Shown here one piece after another: positions 14,956-22,302 of a stretch of DNA of 57,138 nt. A program made the translations under genes and the position numbers. Source of the stretch: JAGVNX01 sp035290965 (lineage in GTDB: Archaea > Iainarchaeota > Iainarchaeia > Iainarchaeales > GCA-2688035). Under the pieces are notes generated by a model. That model was not told the DNA's origin, did no database searches, and saw only the letters and a list, made by a program, of their open reading frames with translations. The stretch covers positions 1 to 57,138 of the forward strand of contig DATDTD010000067.1 of the NCBI GenBank assembly GCA_035290965.1, written 5' to 3'. Each line of letters opens with the position of its first letter. Positions within the stretch are counted from its first letter, which is position 1.

Positions 14956-16452
14956 CTAAATTTTTTCAAAGCCTGTTTTTCCTATTGAAAGCCGCCACAA
15001 TAACTCGGGAAGCTCCTCTGCTTTCACGCGCTTCTGCTGCATGGAATTTCTTTCGCGCAGAGTGACAGTATTGTCCTTCATTGTATCATAATCGATTGTA
15101 ATTGCAAAGGGAATTCCTATTTCGTCTATTTTCGAGTATCGTTTTCCAATGCTTGCCTTTTCCTCAAACAAAACATCAAGGCCGTAGGAATTAAGCTGCC
15201 TGAAAATTTCCTCTGCCTTTTCAAACAAGCCGTCTTTTTTCACCAAGGGAAAAACTCCCGCAAGCATGGGAGAAATCCTTATTGGCAAATTCAGAAAGTT
15301 CCTTTCCTCTGGACCGCGCTTCTCTCTCCTGAAAGCCAAATCAAGCGCAACATAAAAAGCCCTGTCCAATCCTGCGGACAATTCAAAAACATGCGGGACA
15401 AATTTTTCGCCTTCTTCATTAACAGCCAGATCCTGGCTGCTCTGCTTTGCATGCCCGCTTAAATCAAAATCAGTGCGGTAATTGCACGCCATTAATTCTA
15501 TCCATCCCAAATCTGTTTCAACCTCGAAATCAAATGTTTCAAGTGCATAAAAGGCGCGCTCGTCCTTTGCAAGCTGGCGGAAACGCATTTTTTCTTCGGG
15601 AATATTGAGCTTTGCATAAAACTGCTGCACGCGCGCAAGGCAGTACGCAATTAACTTTCCCGAAACAAGTTTTTTCTGGACTGCCTCCTTGCAGGAAATC
15701 TTTTTCACTTTTTTTTCCTTCAAAAGCAGCAAATTAAGCTTGAAGTCCTCAACTTCTGAAAATTTTTCGAATTCATTGATTTTTTTCGGATTGAAAAAAA
15801 CCTCTATTTCCATCTGCCCGAACTCGCGCTGCCTCAGGAGAGTGTTGCGCGGCGCAATTTCATTCCTGAAGGAAGCGCCCGCCTGGGCTATTCCGAGAGG
15901 AAGATATTGGTGGATTGTCCTGTAAACTCTTTTGAAATCCAAAAAAATAGACTGGCAGGTTTCAGGCCTCAAATATGCGGGCTGTTTTCCTGTTGCGCCG
16001 ATGTCTATCTTCATCATCATGTTGAATTTTTTTGTTTCAAAAAAATCCCTGCTTTTGCATTTGGGACATTCGACTGAATGCTTTTTTATCAGCTTATCAA
16101 GCTCTGTTGTTGCAAGCGCTTCCGGAACAACCTCTTTTGTTTTCTCGGAAATCAGGACATCAGCCCTGTGCAAAGAGCCGCATTTTTTGCACTGGACAAT
16201 CGGATCGGTGAAAGATTCAAGATGCCCCGACGCTTTGAATACGTCTTCGGGAAGGATTTGCGCCCCGAAGATTTCCACAAAGCCCTCTCTTTCAACAAGC
16301 TCTTTTCTCCATAAATCAATTATTTTCCTGCGGATTTTTTCCCCTGCATCGGCAAAATCCCAGAATCCACTCGGTGCATTGGAATAGATTTCCGCAGCGG
16401 GATAATACAATGCCCTTCTCAAAGCCAGATTGTTTATTTCCTCTTTCGGCAT
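14956..16452 (-). CDS. glyS: Glycyl-tRNA synthetase, archaeal/eukaryotic alpha2 type
   Basis: A 498-residue class II synthetase that charges tRNA-Gly. Class II motif 2 is FRNEIAPRNTLLRQREFGQMEIEVF (about residues 190-215). AYLRPETCQSIF (about 158-169) is the family's adenylate-site signature, where most members read ETAQGIF. The insertion with CKKCGSLH and CPKCKSRDFF looks like a zinc module, and the C-terminal anticodon-binding domain begins about residue 395 (RISPMLAGVFPLVKKDG). The length is at the short end for the family. The gene has essentially no leader: the 30-bp promoter repeat at 16466-16495 lies 14 nt upstream of its ATG on the reverse strand. Confidence 0.94.
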   Translation of the reverse strand: MPKEEINNLALRRALYYPAAEIYSNAPSGFWDFADAGEKIRRKIIDLWRKELVEREGFVEIFGAQILPEDVFKASGHLESFTDPIVQCKKCGSLHRADVLISEKTKEVVPEALATTELDKLIKKHSVECPKCKSRDFFETKKFNMMMKIDIGATGKQPAYLRPETCQSIFLDFKRVYRTIHQYLPLGIAQAGASFRNEIAPRNTLLRQREFGQMEIEVFFNPKKINEFEKFSEVEDFKLNLLLLKEKKVKKISCKEAVQKKLVSGKLIAYCLARVQQFYAKLNIPEEKMRFRQLAKDERAFYALETFDFEVETDLGWIELMACNYRTDFDLSGHAKQSSQDLAVNEEGEKFVPHVFELSAGLDRAFYVALDLAFRREKRGPEERNFLNLPIRISPMLAGVFPLVKKDGLFEKAEEIFRQLNSYGLDVLFEEKASIGKRYSKIDEIGIPFAITIDYDTMKDNTVTLRERNSMQQKRVKAEELPELLWRLSIGKTGFEKI

Positions 16453-16465
16453 GAAAAAGACAATC

Positions 16466-16495
16466 CAAAAAACCCTTTAAAAACCGATTGTTGTT
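16466..16495. repeat. 30-bp promoter repeat, copy 1
   Basis: Identical over 30 bp to 16974-17003. It contains CCCTTTAAAAACC, a TATA-like element usable on either strand. In this copy it lies 14 nt from the GlyRS ATG on the left and 11 nt before the Doc/Fic ATG on the right. Confidence 0.85.
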
Positions 16496-16505
16496 AAATG
16501 AGTTT

Positions 16506-16892
16506 ATGGAATATTTGAGCGCCAATCAAATAATTTTCATTAACCAAGCAATTGTTTCTGTTTTTAACGAGCCTTTTGCAATACGGGATTCCAGCACATT
16601 GTTTCTGATAACTGAAACCGTCAGGAAAAGGTTTAATTTTGAAAACAAAAAGGATTCTCTTGCACACAAAGCCGCTTTTTTGATTTGGGAAATAACCGAC
16701 AGGCACATCTTTGCGGAAGGAAACAAGAGAACAGGGCTTATTGCAGGATTAACCTTCCTCAAAATAAATGGTTTCGCCCTGAGCCCAAAAAAATTAAGCC
16801 AGGAGAAATTAAGCGAACTTGAATGGGCTGTTGCAAAAAAAGAAATCGGAATCAAAAAATTAGTCAAAATAATAAAAGAAAGCTTAAGCTAG
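16506..16892 (+). CDS. Doc-type Fic-domain protein (death-on-curing family)
   Basis: A 128-residue protein of the compact Doc branch of the Fic superfamily. The catalytic loop HIFAEGNKRTGLIAGLTFLKINGF (about residues 73-96) matches H-x-F-x-x-G-N-K-R-T, with the essential His present. The preceding helix HKAAFLIWEITDRH is also typical. Doc proteins inactivate EF-Tu by phosphorylation, and other Fic proteins AMPylate. No Phd-like antitoxin gene is evident next door, so the toxin may be orphaned or domesticated. The ATG at 16506 is preferred to an in-frame TTG inside the promoter repeat. The gene lies between the two 30-bp repeats and so looks like an insertion. Confidence 0.82.
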   Translation: MEYLSANQIIFINQAIVSVFNEPFAIRDSSTLFLITETVRKRFNFENKKDSLAHKAAFLIWEITDRHIFAEGNKRTGLIAGLTFLKINGFALSPKKLSQEKLSELEWAVAKKEIGIKKLVKIIKESLS

Positions 16893-16973
16893 TTTTTTCA
16901 ATGCAACAAGATTCTTTTTTATCAGTTGCTTTACAATTCCTCTAACCTTGGATTCAGCCATAAATAGCTTGTT

Positions 16974-17003
16974 CAAAAAACCCTTTAAAAACCGATTGTT
17001 GTT
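16974..17003. repeat. 30-bp promoter repeat, copy 2
   Basis: Perfect copy of 16466-16495. Here the TATA-like CTTTAAAAACC sits about 25 bp upstream of the nop5 ATG at 17014, giving a nearly leaderless promoter. On the other strand it is 13 nt from an ATG at 16961 that opens a 25-codon frame (16884-16961). Confidence 0.85.
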
Positions 17004-17013
17004 CAATTGAATT

Positions 17014-17823
17014 ATGAACAAAATAGACGAATTGCGCAGGAGACTCATCAAGAAAACCCGCGAAAAGGTAGAGGAAAAATACTCCGGAGAAGAGGAACAC
17101 GCAATAAGGGCGGTGAATGCCCTGCAGGATTTGGATGAAATTTTCAACCTGCTCTCGGAGCACTGCAGGGAATGGTATGCAAGCCATTTTCCAGAGCTTG
17201 AAAAAACAGTTCAGAATCCTGAAAACCTGATGAAGCTTGTTTATTTCATTGGCGCGCGCGAAAAATTTTCAGAAAAATCCCTTGGAGAAATTTTAAAGGA
17301 AAAGGAAACAGCAAAGCTTGTGCTTGAAAATGCAAAAAAAAGCATGGGCAGCAAAATTCCCCAGGAAGCTCTTGATGAAATAAAACTGCTTGCGCTTAAC
17401 GCGCTGAACCTGAAGGAAGAAAGGAATTCGCTTGAAAAATTTGTTTCGGTGCAGATGGAAAAAATTGCCCCAAACCTCTCGCAGATTGCGGGCAGCACTC
17501 TCGGCGCAAAACTTTTGAAGGAAGCAGGCTCAATGAGAAGGCTTGCACTAATGCCTTCTTCAACAGTCCAGATTCTTGGCGCAAAAAAAGCATTTTTCAG
17601 GCATTTGAAAAACCCCAAGGCAAAAACTCCAAAGTATGGGGTTTTGTTCCAGCATCCCATGGTGAAACAGACACCCATGAAAGACAAGGGAAAGGTTGCA
17701 AGAACACTGGCGGGAAAAATCGCTATTGCCGCAAGAACTGATTTTTTCAGCAAAAAAGACATTTCAAAAGAGCTGCAGAAAGGCCTTGATGAAAGGGCAA
17801 AGGCGCTGCAGAAAGAAAAGTGA
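17014..17823 (+). CDS. nop5: Nop5/Nop56/58-type C/D-box sRNP core protein lacking the N-terminal domain
   Basis: A 269-residue core protein of the C/D-box 2'-O-methylation RNP. The coiled-coil part begins at once (HAIRAVNALQDLDEIFNLLSEHCREWYASHFPEL, about residues 29-62). The RNA/L7Ae-binding Nop domain is complete: NLSQIAGSTLGAKLLKEAG, RRLALMPSSTVQILGAKKAFFRHL and HPMVKQTPMKDKGKVARTLAGKIAIAAR, about residues 152-250. Archaeal Nop5 is usually about 370-410 residues; the roughly 115-residue N-terminal domain that binds fibrillarin is absent. The start is fixed by the adjacent promoter repeat. The gene lies upstream of fibrillarin as usual, but a toxin-antitoxin pair intervenes. Confidence 0.88.
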   Translation: MNKIDELRRRLIKKTREKVEEKYSGEEEHAIRAVNALQDLDEIFNLLSEHCREWYASHFPELEKTVQNPENLMKLVYFIGAREKFSEKSLGEILKEKETAKLVLENAKKSMGSKIPQEALDEIKLLALNALNLKEERNSLEKFVSVQMEKIAPNLSQIAGSTLGAKLLKEAGSMRRLALMPSSTVQILGAKKAFFRHLKNPKAKTPKYGVLFQHPMVKQTPMKDKGKVARTLAGKIAIAARTDFFSKKDISKELQKGLDERAKALQKEK

Positions 17824-17835
17824 AAAAATGAGTTG

Positions 17836-18249
17836 TTAGCGCATGCTTTTTTCTATTGCTTCCAGAAACTTGCGCACATCCTTTTGCAGTTCGTGTTTTA
17901 ATGCCATGAAAACAAGCGCGTTGTCAATCGCGCCATACTGGTGAGCCAAAAAATTCCGCATTCCCTTTGCCTCCTTCAGGCGGACGGCAAGGGAAAAATC
18001 AATGATTTTTGCATTGCAGAGAATATCGAAAGCTTCCCTGTCTTCTTCCGGAGTCCTCAGGCTTTTTTCTCGGATAACCAAAAAAGCCAAATCAACAACT
18101 GCCTCAACAATCTTTTCAAAATAACGCTCGCAAGCAGCCTTTGCCTTCAAATCAGAAGAATATTGACTGAATGCAACAGGCAAAATCCCTGAAAGCTCTT
18201 CCAGATAGTTTTCTATTTCAAAAATTTTGTCTTGAATGCGCGCGCTCAT
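17836..18249 (-). CDS. hepT: HepT-like HEPN-domain toxin (DUF86)
   Basis: A 137-residue all-helical HEPN protein. The RNase motif R-x4-6-H is RNFLAHQYGAID at about residues 99-110, with the HepT-specific Tyr two residues after the His, the residue that MntA AMPylates in characterised pairs. ATG 18249 lies inside the antitoxin gene (32-nt overlap). The longer open frame up to 18438 overlaps the antitoxin further and is not needed. Known function: RNase toxin silenced by its cognate nucleotidyltransferase. It lies between nop5 and the fibrillarin gene on the opposite strand. Confidence 0.85.
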   Translation of the reverse strand: MSARIQDKIFEIENYLEELSGILPVAFSQYSSDLKAKAACERYFEKIVEAVVDLAFLVIREKSLRTPEEDREAFDILCNAKIIDFSLAVRLKEAKGMRNFLAHQYGAIDNALVFMALKHELQKDVRKFLEAIEKSMR

Positions 18250-18739
18250 GCAGGACTTTTCCCTTGGCAAGAATTTCTTTTTGAATCTTTGAGGGGAGGG
18301 CATTAAAAACCTGCACATCGATTCGTTGATTGACGCTGCCGAGAATTTCCCTGCGGAACTCTCCCGCTTCTTTTTTGGAAATTTTGCCGAACTCTGCGCA
18401 AATGTCAATGTCGGAACGAAAAGAAAGCCTGTTTTCAACGGCAGAGCCGAACAAAAAAATCCTTTTTATGCGGGGCGAAAACCTGCTTTTCAAAATGAGT
18501 TCAAGAGCTTCATCAGTCCAGCGCTTTATTTCACTGGCTTTTTTCAGGGAAAACTCGTGTTCAAAGCGCGCCAGGGCGGAAACTGCCTTCAATTTGCGCC
18601 TGATATCCCTTGAAAGCCTGTTCTTCTCTGATTGAGTCAATGGCACGCCGAGAAGCTGCTTTTCAATAATAACAAGCTCACGCTCCCCGAACAGCTTTCT
18701 CACATCAGGATCTGACTTCAGAACTGACAAAAAACCCAT
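18218..18739 (-). CDS. mntA: MntA-like nucleotidyltransferase antitoxin with helical N-terminal extension
   Basis: A 173-residue protein. The minimal nucleotidyltransferase domain occupies about residues 88-165: FLFGSAVENRLSFRSDIDI contains the G-S-x(n)-D-x-D metal-binding motif and RIDVQVFNAL the third carboxylate. Roughly 85 helical N-terminal residues (VIIEKQLLGVPLTQSEKNRLSRDIRRK) precede it, longer than in minimal MntA, and could be a DNA-binding or dimerisation region for autoregulation. It is the first gene of the pair, overlapping hepT by 32 nt. Operator-like repeats lie just upstream at 18749-18790. Confidence 0.82.
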   Translation of the reverse strand: MGFLSVLKSDPDVRKLFGERELVIIEKQLLGVPLTQSEKNRLSRDIRRKLKAVSALARFEHEFSLKKASEIKRWTDEALELILKSRFSPRIKRIFLFGSAVENRLSFRSDIDICAEFGKISKKEAGEFRREILGSVNQRIDVQVFNALPSKIQKEILAKGKVLHERAHSRQNF

Positions 18740-18748
18740 TCAAATCAC

Positions 18749-18790
18749 ATAACCTAAATAAAGGTTATAATAACTATTATAATGGTTATT
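18749..18790. promoter_or_regulatory. Repeated ATAACC/GGTTAT half-sites upstream of mntA-hepT
   Basis: ATAACC (18749-18754) and GGTTAT (18763-18768) form one inverted repeat, and AATAAC (18769-18774) and GTTATT (18785-18790) a second. They lie 10-51 bp upstream of the mntA ATG, over the expected TATA region on the reverse strand. This arrangement fits an autorepressed toxin-antitoxin operon. Confidence 0.5.
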
Positions 18791-18866
18791 TTTTAAGCAT
18801 TTTGTGCGGGCGGGCAGCCCGCTGAGGTTTTAATAACTTTTGCAGAATCATTTAATTGTGTTTTCA

Positions 18867-19529
18867 ATGAAACAGATTTTTCAGGGCGTCTTTGAAGCCA
18901 ATAAAAAGATTTTTACCAAGAACCTTGTCCCCGGAAAAAGCGTTTACGGGGAACTGCTCGTAAAGGAAAATTCGCTTGAATTCCGCGAATGGGTTCCCTG
19001 GCGCTCAAAGCTCGGCGCAGCAATAAAAAACGGATTGAAGCAATTGCCGCTCAAAGAAGGCAACAATGTTTTGTACTTAGGGAGCAGCGAAGGAACCACC
19101 CCTAGCTATGTGTCTGATATTATAGGCGAAAACGGCTTGTTGTTCGGGGTTGATGTTGCGGAAAAAGTAATGCGCAAATTTGTTTCTTTGTGCGAACTGC
19201 GCAAAAATATGCTTCCAGTCCTTGCAGATGCCAACAGGCCTGAAAACTATGAAAAAGAGCTTGAGGGAATTTCAATTGACCTGCTCTACCAGGATATTTC
19301 CCAGAAAAACCAGGCAGAAATCTTCAACAAGAATGCGGAACTTTTCCTGCACAGGGGAAAGTCCGGCTTGATTGCAATTAAGGCAAAAAGCATTTCACAA
19401 TCCCTGAACCCTGAAAAGATTTTTGCACAGGAAAAAAAAGAGCTTGAAAAACAGTTCAAAATACTGCAGCAGGTAAACCTTGCGCCTTTTGAAAAGCACC
19501 ACTGCATGTTTCTCTGTGAAAAAAAATAA
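18867..19529 (+). CDS. flpA: Fibrillarin-like rRNA/tRNA 2'-O-methyltransferase
   Basis: A 220-residue SAM-dependent methyltransferase of the C/D-box sRNP. The N-terminal strand domain TKNLVPGKSVYGE leads into REWVPWRSKLGAAIKNGLKQLPL, the SAM motif NVLYLGSSEGTTPSYVSDIIG (about residues 67-87), an acidic YQDISQKNQAEI (about 140) and the late KAKSIS and EKHHCMF. Catalytic K-D-K-H positions appear retained, although YQD replaces the common FED. The ATG at 18867 matches the family start; a TTG nine codons earlier is in frame. It would pair with Nop5 at 17014, whose fibrillarin-binding domain is missing. Confidence 0.93.
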   Translation: MKQIFQGVFEANKKIFTKNLVPGKSVYGELLVKENSLEFREWVPWRSKLGAAIKNGLKQLPLKEGNNVLYLGSSEGTTPSYVSDIIGENGLLFGVDVAEKVMRKFVSLCELRKNMLPVLADANRPENYEKELEGISIDLLYQDISQKNQAEIFNKNAELFLHRGKSGLIAIKAKSISQSLNPEKIFAQEKKELEKQFKILQQVNLAPFEKHHCMFLCEKK

Positions 19530-19540
19530 AGTGAAAAAAA

Positions 19541-20116
19541 ATGGCAAGAGAAAGCAAATTTTGGCTGGAAGTGAGAAGGCAGTTCCTGCATTTTTTGTTC
19601 GGAAGCGTTTTCATTGCGCTTGTTGTTCTCCTTGGAACAAGAACAACTCTTGAAATCCTTGCCGCATGCCTTTTGCTCGGCCTGGCTTTTTCATTTGCGA
19701 TTTCAAAGGGAGCAAAAATTCCCATTATCAGCACAGTAGTAAACAAGGTTGAAAGAGAGCATGAAAAAAACATTCCCGGAAAGGGGGCAATCTTTTTCTT
19801 TGCAGGCGCAATAATAGTCATACTGATATTCCAAAACCAGCTGATAATTCTCGGGGCCTTGTGCGCACTGATTTACGGAGACAGCGCATCGACTGTTTTT
19901 GGGTTAAGGTTTGGGAAGCACAGGCTTATTGGAAAAAGAACCCTTGAGGGAACAACTGCGGGAATTTTAGCGGCACTGCCTTTCCTTGCCGCATTGTTTC
20001 CACTGCCGATTGCAATCGCAACCGCTGTAATTGCAATGCTCGCTGAACTCCTCCCTGTGAACGATAATTTTTCAATTCCGATTGCGGCCGCAATAACACT
20101 GGCAATTTTAATATGA
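19541..20116 (+). CDS. CTP-dependent polyprenol/diacylglycerol kinase (SEC59/DGK1/VTE5 family)
   Basis: A 191-residue integral membrane kinase with about six hydrophobic segments. The family's conserved patches are present in order: VNKVEREHEKNIPGKGAIFFFAG (about residues 66-88), ALCALIYGDSASTVFGLRFG (about 107-126), GKRTLEGTTAG (about 131-141) and the terminal LAELLPVNDNFSIPIAAA. Relatives phosphorylate dolichol, phytol or diacylglycerol with CTP. In archaea the likely substrate is geranylgeraniol or dolichol for lipid or glycan-carrier salvage. It starts 11 nt after fibrillarin and is probably co-transcribed. Confidence 0.85.
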   Translation: MARESKFWLEVRRQFLHFLFGSVFIALVVLLGTRTTLEILAACLLLGLAFSFAISKGAKIPIISTVVNKVEREHEKNIPGKGAIFFFAGAIIVILIFQNQLIILGALCALIYGDSASTVFGLRFGKHRLIGKRTLEGTTAGILAALPFLAALFPLPIAIATAVIAMLAELLPVNDNFSIPIAAAITLAILI

Positions 20117-20134
20117 ATCAATGAAAGTGAGAAT

Positions 20135-20722
20135 ATGCGCGGCGCAAGGAAACCTGCAGGAAGAATTTCCGCAAGGGAAACCATCGAAAACACTCCGAGA
20201 ATTAAAACCCATGAAATGGCATGGGTGAAATACAAAAAAAAACCTGGCAAAATTTTTCCATATGCAAAGAGACGATACAAACAAATGGTACGCTTTAGAG
20301 GACGATCTTCCAGAGTTAGATCGTATATCCACTCGCATACTCCTACAGGCAGAAAAATATCTTCACGGCCATCGGCATACGACTATGCCCTGGTATTTGA
20401 AGAATGGCGTCTTTATAAGACTAGAAAAAGCCATATTATAGTAATTAGCCCTTCCGGAAAAGTAATGGGCTATTTTTCAATGATGACAGGAAAAAGAACA
20501 AAAAAGCTTTCCAGAAAAACAATAGAAGCCATTGCAAAAAAACTCGCAGAATACGACAGGCTAATGAACCAAAAAATGAAAAACAATGAAAAGAAGAAGA
20601 TAGTCAAAGAAGCAAAAAAACTGTTAAAAACGCTAATAGACGAAAAGTTGCTGTTAATAAGGACTACTCCAATGCCAGGCTTTGCTTTTAACAAGAATAA
20701 AAGGGAATTTGTTAAAAAGTAA
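20135..20722 (+). CDS. Basic protein with a possible JAB/MPN-like motif
   Basis: A 195-residue Lys/Arg-rich protein. Residues about 64-87 contain SYIHSHTPTGRKISSRPSAYDY, close to the JAMM metalloprotease pattern H-x-H followed by S-x-x-D. A following strand pair HIIVISPSGKVMGYFSMM fits the JAB fold. The upstream catalytic Glu of the motif is not obvious. The C-terminal 90 residues are helical and highly charged (KKLAEYDRLMNQKMKNNEKKK). Genes on both sides are unrelated. A Zn-dependent deubiquitinase- or RadC-like peptidase is one reading; a nucleic-acid-binding protein is another. Confidence 0.4.
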   Translation: MRGARKPAGRISARETIENTPRIKTHEMAWVKYKKKPGKIFPYAKRRYKQMVRFRGRSSRVRSYIHSHTPTGRKISSRPSAYDYALVFEEWRLYKTRKSHIIVISPSGKVMGYFSMMTGKRTKKLSRKTIEAIAKKLAEYDRLMNQKMKNNEKKKIVKEAKKLLKTLIDEKLLLIRTTPMPGFAFNKNKREFVKK

Positions 20723-20782
20723 AAAATGCATTCCCCAAGATTTAAAAAACAGTTTTACCAGAATTTCATAGCATCAAAACAT

Positions 20783-20969
20783 GGACCTGTAGCCTAGTCT
20801 GGATAGGGCACCGCACTCCTAAGGCCTTTTCTTGAAAAGAAAAGCCCTGGGAAAAGAACAATTTTTCTGCGGAAAAATTGGAATTGTTCAGAACAAATTT
20901 CCAGTATTTTAAAAAGCATTTCCAGTCGGAGCAAGGCGGGGGTCGTGGGTTCAAATCCCACCGGGTCCG
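20783..20969 (+). tRNA. tRNA-Arg (anticodon CCU) with 112-nt intron
   Basis: Exons 20783-20821 and 20934-20969 give a 75-nt tRNA: acceptor GGACCTG/CGGGTCC with a U-G wobble, D-stem GCCT/GGGC, anticodon loop CTCCTAA (anticodon CCT) and T-arm GTGGG-TTCAAAT-CCCAC. The discriminator is G, as in archaeal tRNA-Arg. The 31-39 pair would be A-G. The intron (20822-20933) sits at canonical position 37/38 in a bulge-helix-bulge: a 4-bp CTCC/GGAG helix flanked by three-base bulges TAA and CAA. At 112 nt it is long and carries a two-hairpin repeat (20823-20880). Confidence 0.93.
20823..20880. repeat. Two-hairpin repeat element, copy A (inside the tRNA-Arg intron)
   Basis: Hairpin 1 pairs CTTTTCTT (20826-20833) with AAGAAAAG (20837-20844); outside it, a C-C mismatch is followed by GG/CC. 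After a conserved TGGGAAAAGAA linker, hairpin 2 pairs CAATTTTTC (20859-20867) with GAAAAATTG (20872-20880) around a TGCG loop. The second copy is at 32757-32813. Confidence 0.8.
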
Positions 20970-21037
20970 AATCCTTTTTTTACTTCGTGAAAGCCTTTTA
21001 AAAGTGTTTTTGGCAGTAGTCTGTATAAAATACTGAA

Positions 21038-21757
21038 GTGATTTTTTTGGACCAGCTGGAAAAAGCAATTGCGGGGGAAATCTGTTTAAGCAAGGATCCC
21101 GGCAGCAGCATGAAAAAATGGCGCGAAATATTCGGTGTTTCGCAGACAGAACTTTCTGATTATTTAAAGGTCAGCAACAGCACTATTTCGGATTATGAAG
21201 GGGGGAGAAGAAAAAGCCCCGGCATACTCGTAGTAAGCAGGCTGATTGAAGCGCTTATTGAAATAGACAAAAGGCGCGGCGGACGGGTTGTTAAACAACT
21301 GGACAAGGATTTTGCGCCAAAGGAAAACGCCTTTCAGACACACGAATTTACTGCTTCATTAAAGGGGCAGGAATTCATGAAAATAATTGGCGGAGAATGC
21401 GTTGCAAATCCTTCAAGATTAAAGGAGACACAGGTTTTCGGCTACACTTTGATTGATTCAATGAAGGTAATACTCGAAATTCCAGTCCATGAATACATGC
21501 TGTTATATGGAAACACTCCGGAAAGAGCGTTGATTTTCCGCTTTGTTGAAAGCGGCAGAAGCCCTCTCATTGCAGTGAAAATAGGCAGGTTCAGCACAGA
21601 CATGAAACCCAGCATTGTTGTTCTGCACGGAAACCTTGATGCCGCAAACGTTGACCCTCTTGCAATAAAAATCGCAGAATCCGAAAAAATCCCATTGATA
21701 ATAACAAAAAAGCCGATAGAGGAAATTACTGCAGAACTAAAAAAATTAGAGGCTTAA
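21038..21757 (+). CDS. XRE-type HTH transcriptional regulator (COG1709-like)
   Basis: A 239-residue archaeal regulator. A cro/XRE helix-turn-helix lies at about residues 26-60 (KKWREIFGVSQTELSDYLKVSNSTISDYEGGRR). The C-terminal 140 residues form an alpha/beta domain with conserved FGYTLIDSMKVILEIPVHEYMLLYGNTPERALIFRFVESGRSPLIAVKIG patches, as in the archaeal COG1709 family. The GTG at 21038 keeps the conserved N-terminal helix LEKAIAGEI; the next ATG at 21110 would cut into the HTH. It is monocistronic downstream of tRNA-Arg and convergent with the SET gene. Targets and ligand are unknown. Confidence 0.8.
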   Translation: MIFLDQLEKAIAGEICLSKDPGSSMKKWREIFGVSQTELSDYLKVSNSTISDYEGGRRKSPGILVVSRLIEALIEIDKRRGGRVVKQLDKDFAPKENAFQTHEFTASLKGQEFMKIIGGECVANPSRLKETQVFGYTLIDSMKVILEIPVHEYMLLYGNTPERALIFRFVESGRSPLIAVKIGRFSTDMKPSIVVLHGNLDAANVDPLAIKIAESEKIPLIITKKPIEEITAELKKLEA

Positions 21758-21765
21758 CGGACACA

Positions 21766-22302
21766 TCATGAAAACATTTTCTTTTCCAGCTTTCTTAGTA
21801 TGAAATCCTGAAGCGCTCCTGCTTTGTAATATTCTCTCTTTAATTTCTGGTCAAGTGTCGGGAATTGCCCGAGAGTTCCCCGACATTTTTTGGAATTGCA
21901 GTTGCATTCCATTGCCCATTCCTTGTACTTGCCGAATTTTTCATAGGTCCATTCAGTAGTCGAGTAATCATAGGTCAGTTCCTCGCCTTCCGGTATGTCT
22001 TCCAATGAAAACAATTCACCTTTTTTTCTCACCCCGCAGTTAGGTGTGCAGGAATGATTTACATAAACATAAGGTTCTGCCAGGTCAAGATAAGTTCTTT
22101 CGGTTATTTGCAGCGGATTGCAAATTTTTTCTTTTCCCATTTCATAACGGTTTTTAAGTTCCTGAAAAGTAACTTTTTCACCGCGCATTCTGCAGATTAC
22201 ATCGCCTTTTTTAAAATTTTTTGATGCGAAAACCCCAGTGCCTTCAATAGCGGACTTTTTGACCATCATGCCATCATTCTCAGCAAACTGCTCTTTTTGC
22301 AT
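21766..22302 (-). CDS. SET-domain protein lysine methyltransferase
   Basis: A 178-residue SET protein. Its landmarks are VKKSAIEGTGVFASKNFKKGDVI (about residues 14-36), YVYVNHSCTPNCG (about 80-92, the pseudoknot N-H-S-C motif), GEELTYDYSTTEW (about 107-119, catalytic Tyr) and a Cys-rich post-SET tail ECNCNSKKCRGTLG (about 134-147). These indicate an active SAM-dependent lysine methyltransferase. ATG 22302, with GGGGTG just upstream, overlaps the NMD3 3' end by 23 nt; a non-overlapping ATG exists at 22269. Co-transcription with NMD3 is likely. The substrate is unknown; ribosomal or chromatin proteins are candidates. Confidence 0.88.
   Translation of the reverse strand: MQKEQFAENDGMMVKKSAIEGTGVFASKNFKKGDVICRMRGEKVTFQELKNRYEMGKEKICNPLQITERTYLDLAEPYVYVNHSCTPNCGVRKKGELFSLEDIPEGEELTYDYSTTEWTYEKFGKYKEWAMECNCNSKKCRGTLGQFPTLDQKLKREYYKAGALQDFILRKLEKKMFS

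Noticed and set aside
20766..21068. Reverse-strand 100-codon frame over the intron-containing tRNA
   Set aside because: It contains the familiar tRNA-antisense peptide pattern (RWDLNPRPPP) and is explained entirely by the tRNA-Arg gene.
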